Positions 62,055-64,000 of a stretch of DNA of 64,000 nucleotides are shown here, piece after piece. This DNA is from Theobroma cacao (taxonomy: Eukaryota; Streptophyta; Magnoliopsida; Malvales; Malvaceae), in the NCBI RefSeq assembly GCF_000208745.1, contig NC_030856.1, positions 11,804,576-11,868,575 of the forward strand, given 5' to 3'. The position numbers and the translations under genes are program-made. The notes below the pieces were generated by a model, which had not been told where the DNA came from, ran no database searches, and saw nothing but the letters and a program-made list of their open reading frames with translations. Numbering within the stretch: position 1 is the stretch's first letter; each line of letters opens with the position of its first letter.

Positions 62055-64000
62055 TCGTGACACACCCCTAAGGATTTAGATGATCATGTGTATCTTTATA
62101 TGTATAAATTATTGCTAGATGAGAGGCCTATAATCATTGTGAATGAACTTCAAACCTTCGAGCAATGTTATACATGAGATAAAGCCCATGAGCGGGGTAA
62201 AAATACCACTACGTTTTGCCATTAATGGGGTCGATAATGCCAATAGTTGTATTGCCTTGAGTGGGGTGGAAATACCACCACCATATAGCCTTGAGTTGGG
62301 GCGGATGGACCAATCTCCCAATAGCCTTGAGTGGGGCGAAATACCACTACTATATAGCCTTGAGGTGGGGCGGACGTACCAATCTCCCACGTGTAGTCAT
62401 TGATATTGCTTGCTTTATTTCTATGTAAGAATTATGATATTATGAAATGTAAATGACTTGATGATGTTGTTCCAGTATGAAAAGATGATATGATTGAATA
62501 TTCAAATTATGTGTTCATGCGTTAAATAGTTGTGTAGAGAACTAGCGAGTATGAAAGCTAGAAGGAAATGTCTAAACTTATATGTGACTGATAGTTACCC
62601 ACCATTTGGGTTTGTATGCAAGAATGGTACTGTTAACCAAGGGGAAGATGCTAGTACCAAGATAAGGAACTTCTCGTTTTTTTCTTGCTAATGGTTTTGT
62701 ATTTAAGGTTACAAACTTATGTATCCAATTGTTTACATAACTTGGATTTACACTATATTTATGAAAAATGATTTGGAATAACAATATTTGAGCATTTGGA
62801 ATGAATTATAATGACGTTTATGAAATTTGTATTATTTTTGTAAAGTATTGATTATTGCAAAAACTTTTACTTTTAGGTTATCCCCTTTTTGTATTCACTT
62901 AAAGAGTCTTTATGACTCACATATTAGTTTTCTCTTTTTTTTTTTTTTTGTAAATCAGTGTTTAGCTATCTAGCAGCCCATGTCACGGAGACATGATCTG
63001 TTTCTTTTTGGTAGATGTTTTAGTAGCTGCTTGCAACTTAAAGGATCGAGTCATGTTCCGCTGATGAGTTAGTCTTTACATTTTTGTTTATAAACTCTTG
63101 AACACGTTTTGATTGTGAAGCCATTAGATGGCATTACAGTTGTATGGATTTTACAAATGTGGTAGATGATGGCTTAAGAGCCCATGTGAGCACCAAGAAG
63201 TGCATTTGAATGTTGATATGATATATATGTTATACGAATATTATTAATGAAATAAAGTATTTTTACACCTTATGTTGGGAAGTTCCATAACTGTGTGATG
63301 GTGCCCATACATGTATGAATCTATTTACATTGAATGATTGTATGATTGGATGTGGTGGAGGATTAGCTAGCCCACACACGATTGAGAAGCTTGTTTGGGC
63401 CTAGTGGGACATACCCATGTAGGTCCTTGCACTGATCACGGACCACTAAAAATGGGTTATGACATCTTGCCTCTTTTTTTCTCTCTCTAACCTCAACCCA
63501 CCACCGAAAGTGATGACAACAGCAATTCCATGACTTGATATGGCTGTGGAAATTGTCAATCTAATTCTCTTTAGCCAGATCAAATTGAAGAGCCATTAAC
63601 TCTAGTGTCCATGGTCGGATTATGTGTGAAACAACGAGATCAGATTGTTGGTAGCGCTGATTAGGTGTTCCCCAACCTAATTTGGTCGTGGATAACAGCT
63701 ATCAAACTTTCCCTAGCTTGATTTGGTTGCGAGATACGTCGGATCTAGCACCCTAATGGTCATATCCAGCCACATGGTGTGCCATATCGGCGTTCCATAA
63801 TGTCGGCTACATCTTCAGCGGTTGGCCAATGGAGAAGAAGAAAGAAAAAAGAAAAAAAGTTTAAAATTTTAATTATAAATTATAAAAATTAATATTTTAA
63901 ATTTAAAATTATTAATATTTTAATCATAATAATATTTAAATTATAAATAAAATATTAATATTTTAATCATAATAATATTTAATTATAATAAATATTAATA
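62055..64000 (+). repeat. Direct repeat copy B (gypsy LTR 3' part plus leader), continues past the window
   Basis: It matches copy A (47335-48496 and 51505-52260) with scattered substitutions. It carries the same 69-bp tandem units (62254-62393), a probable LTR end GGGTTATGACA at 63464, the leader with 'cacatggtgtgccatatcg' and an AT-rich tract running out of the window. It keeps the empty site for the 3.0-kb solo LTR. Confidence 0.85.

Overview
This window reads as nuclear DNA of a dicotyledonous, probably woody, flowering plant. It is AT-rich, has introns with plant-type GT...AG borders, and is dominated by nested LTR retrotransposons. Malvales (for example a Theobroma relative) is only a guess. 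Three plausible host genes, the end of a fourth and one clear host pseudogene lie in a matrix of Copia, Ty3/gypsy, LINE and hAT-like debris. Two ambiguous bases (19103, 56713) show this is an assembly.

Layout. 1-301: last exon of an unrecognised plus-strand gene. 590-2536: minus-strand bZIP-like gene, four exons. 3430-13860: retroelement nest. A SIRE-like LTR fragment is followed by a broken Tekay/Del-type gypsy pol gene split by a 2.1-kb solo LTR, then gypsy LTR sequence with another solo LTR, then a hAT-like element inside a gag fragment. 15697-16074: fold-back MITE. 16833-17609: small minus-strand coiled-coil gene, three exons. 18800-29280: a Copia element (minus strand) whose RNase H is interrupted by a second Copia with both LTRs, and whose integrase/RT region carries a hAT-like insertion; a 1.4-kb solo LTR lies just beyond. 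29703-37526: the main gene, an apparently intact 18-exon homologue of PIG-O, GPI ethanolamine phosphate transferase 3. 37900-39190: DUF247 pseudogene.

41740-64000 is a second nest: a TRIM-like LTR split by a 3.1-kb solo LTR; a rearranged LINE; a gypsy LTR/leader repeat (copy A) split by a 3.0-kb solo LTR; a gypsy element with its own LTR and primer binding site, gag and protease, a hAT-like insertion and an inverted RT segment; an opposite-strand gypsy LTR; and copy B of the repeat, which preserves the empty site of the solo LTR in copy A.

The most striking non-genic pattern is shared by unrelated LTRs here, both Copia and gypsy. Each has, in its presumed U3, an array of short near-palindromes that tend to come in pairs. 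Each family uses its own palindrome, often centred on TCGA or ATCGAT. In five minus-strand LTR copies the array sits just upstream of a TATA-like box. The five LTR insertions that have 5-bp target duplications and no visible partner LTR point to frequent LTR-LTR recombination at this locus.
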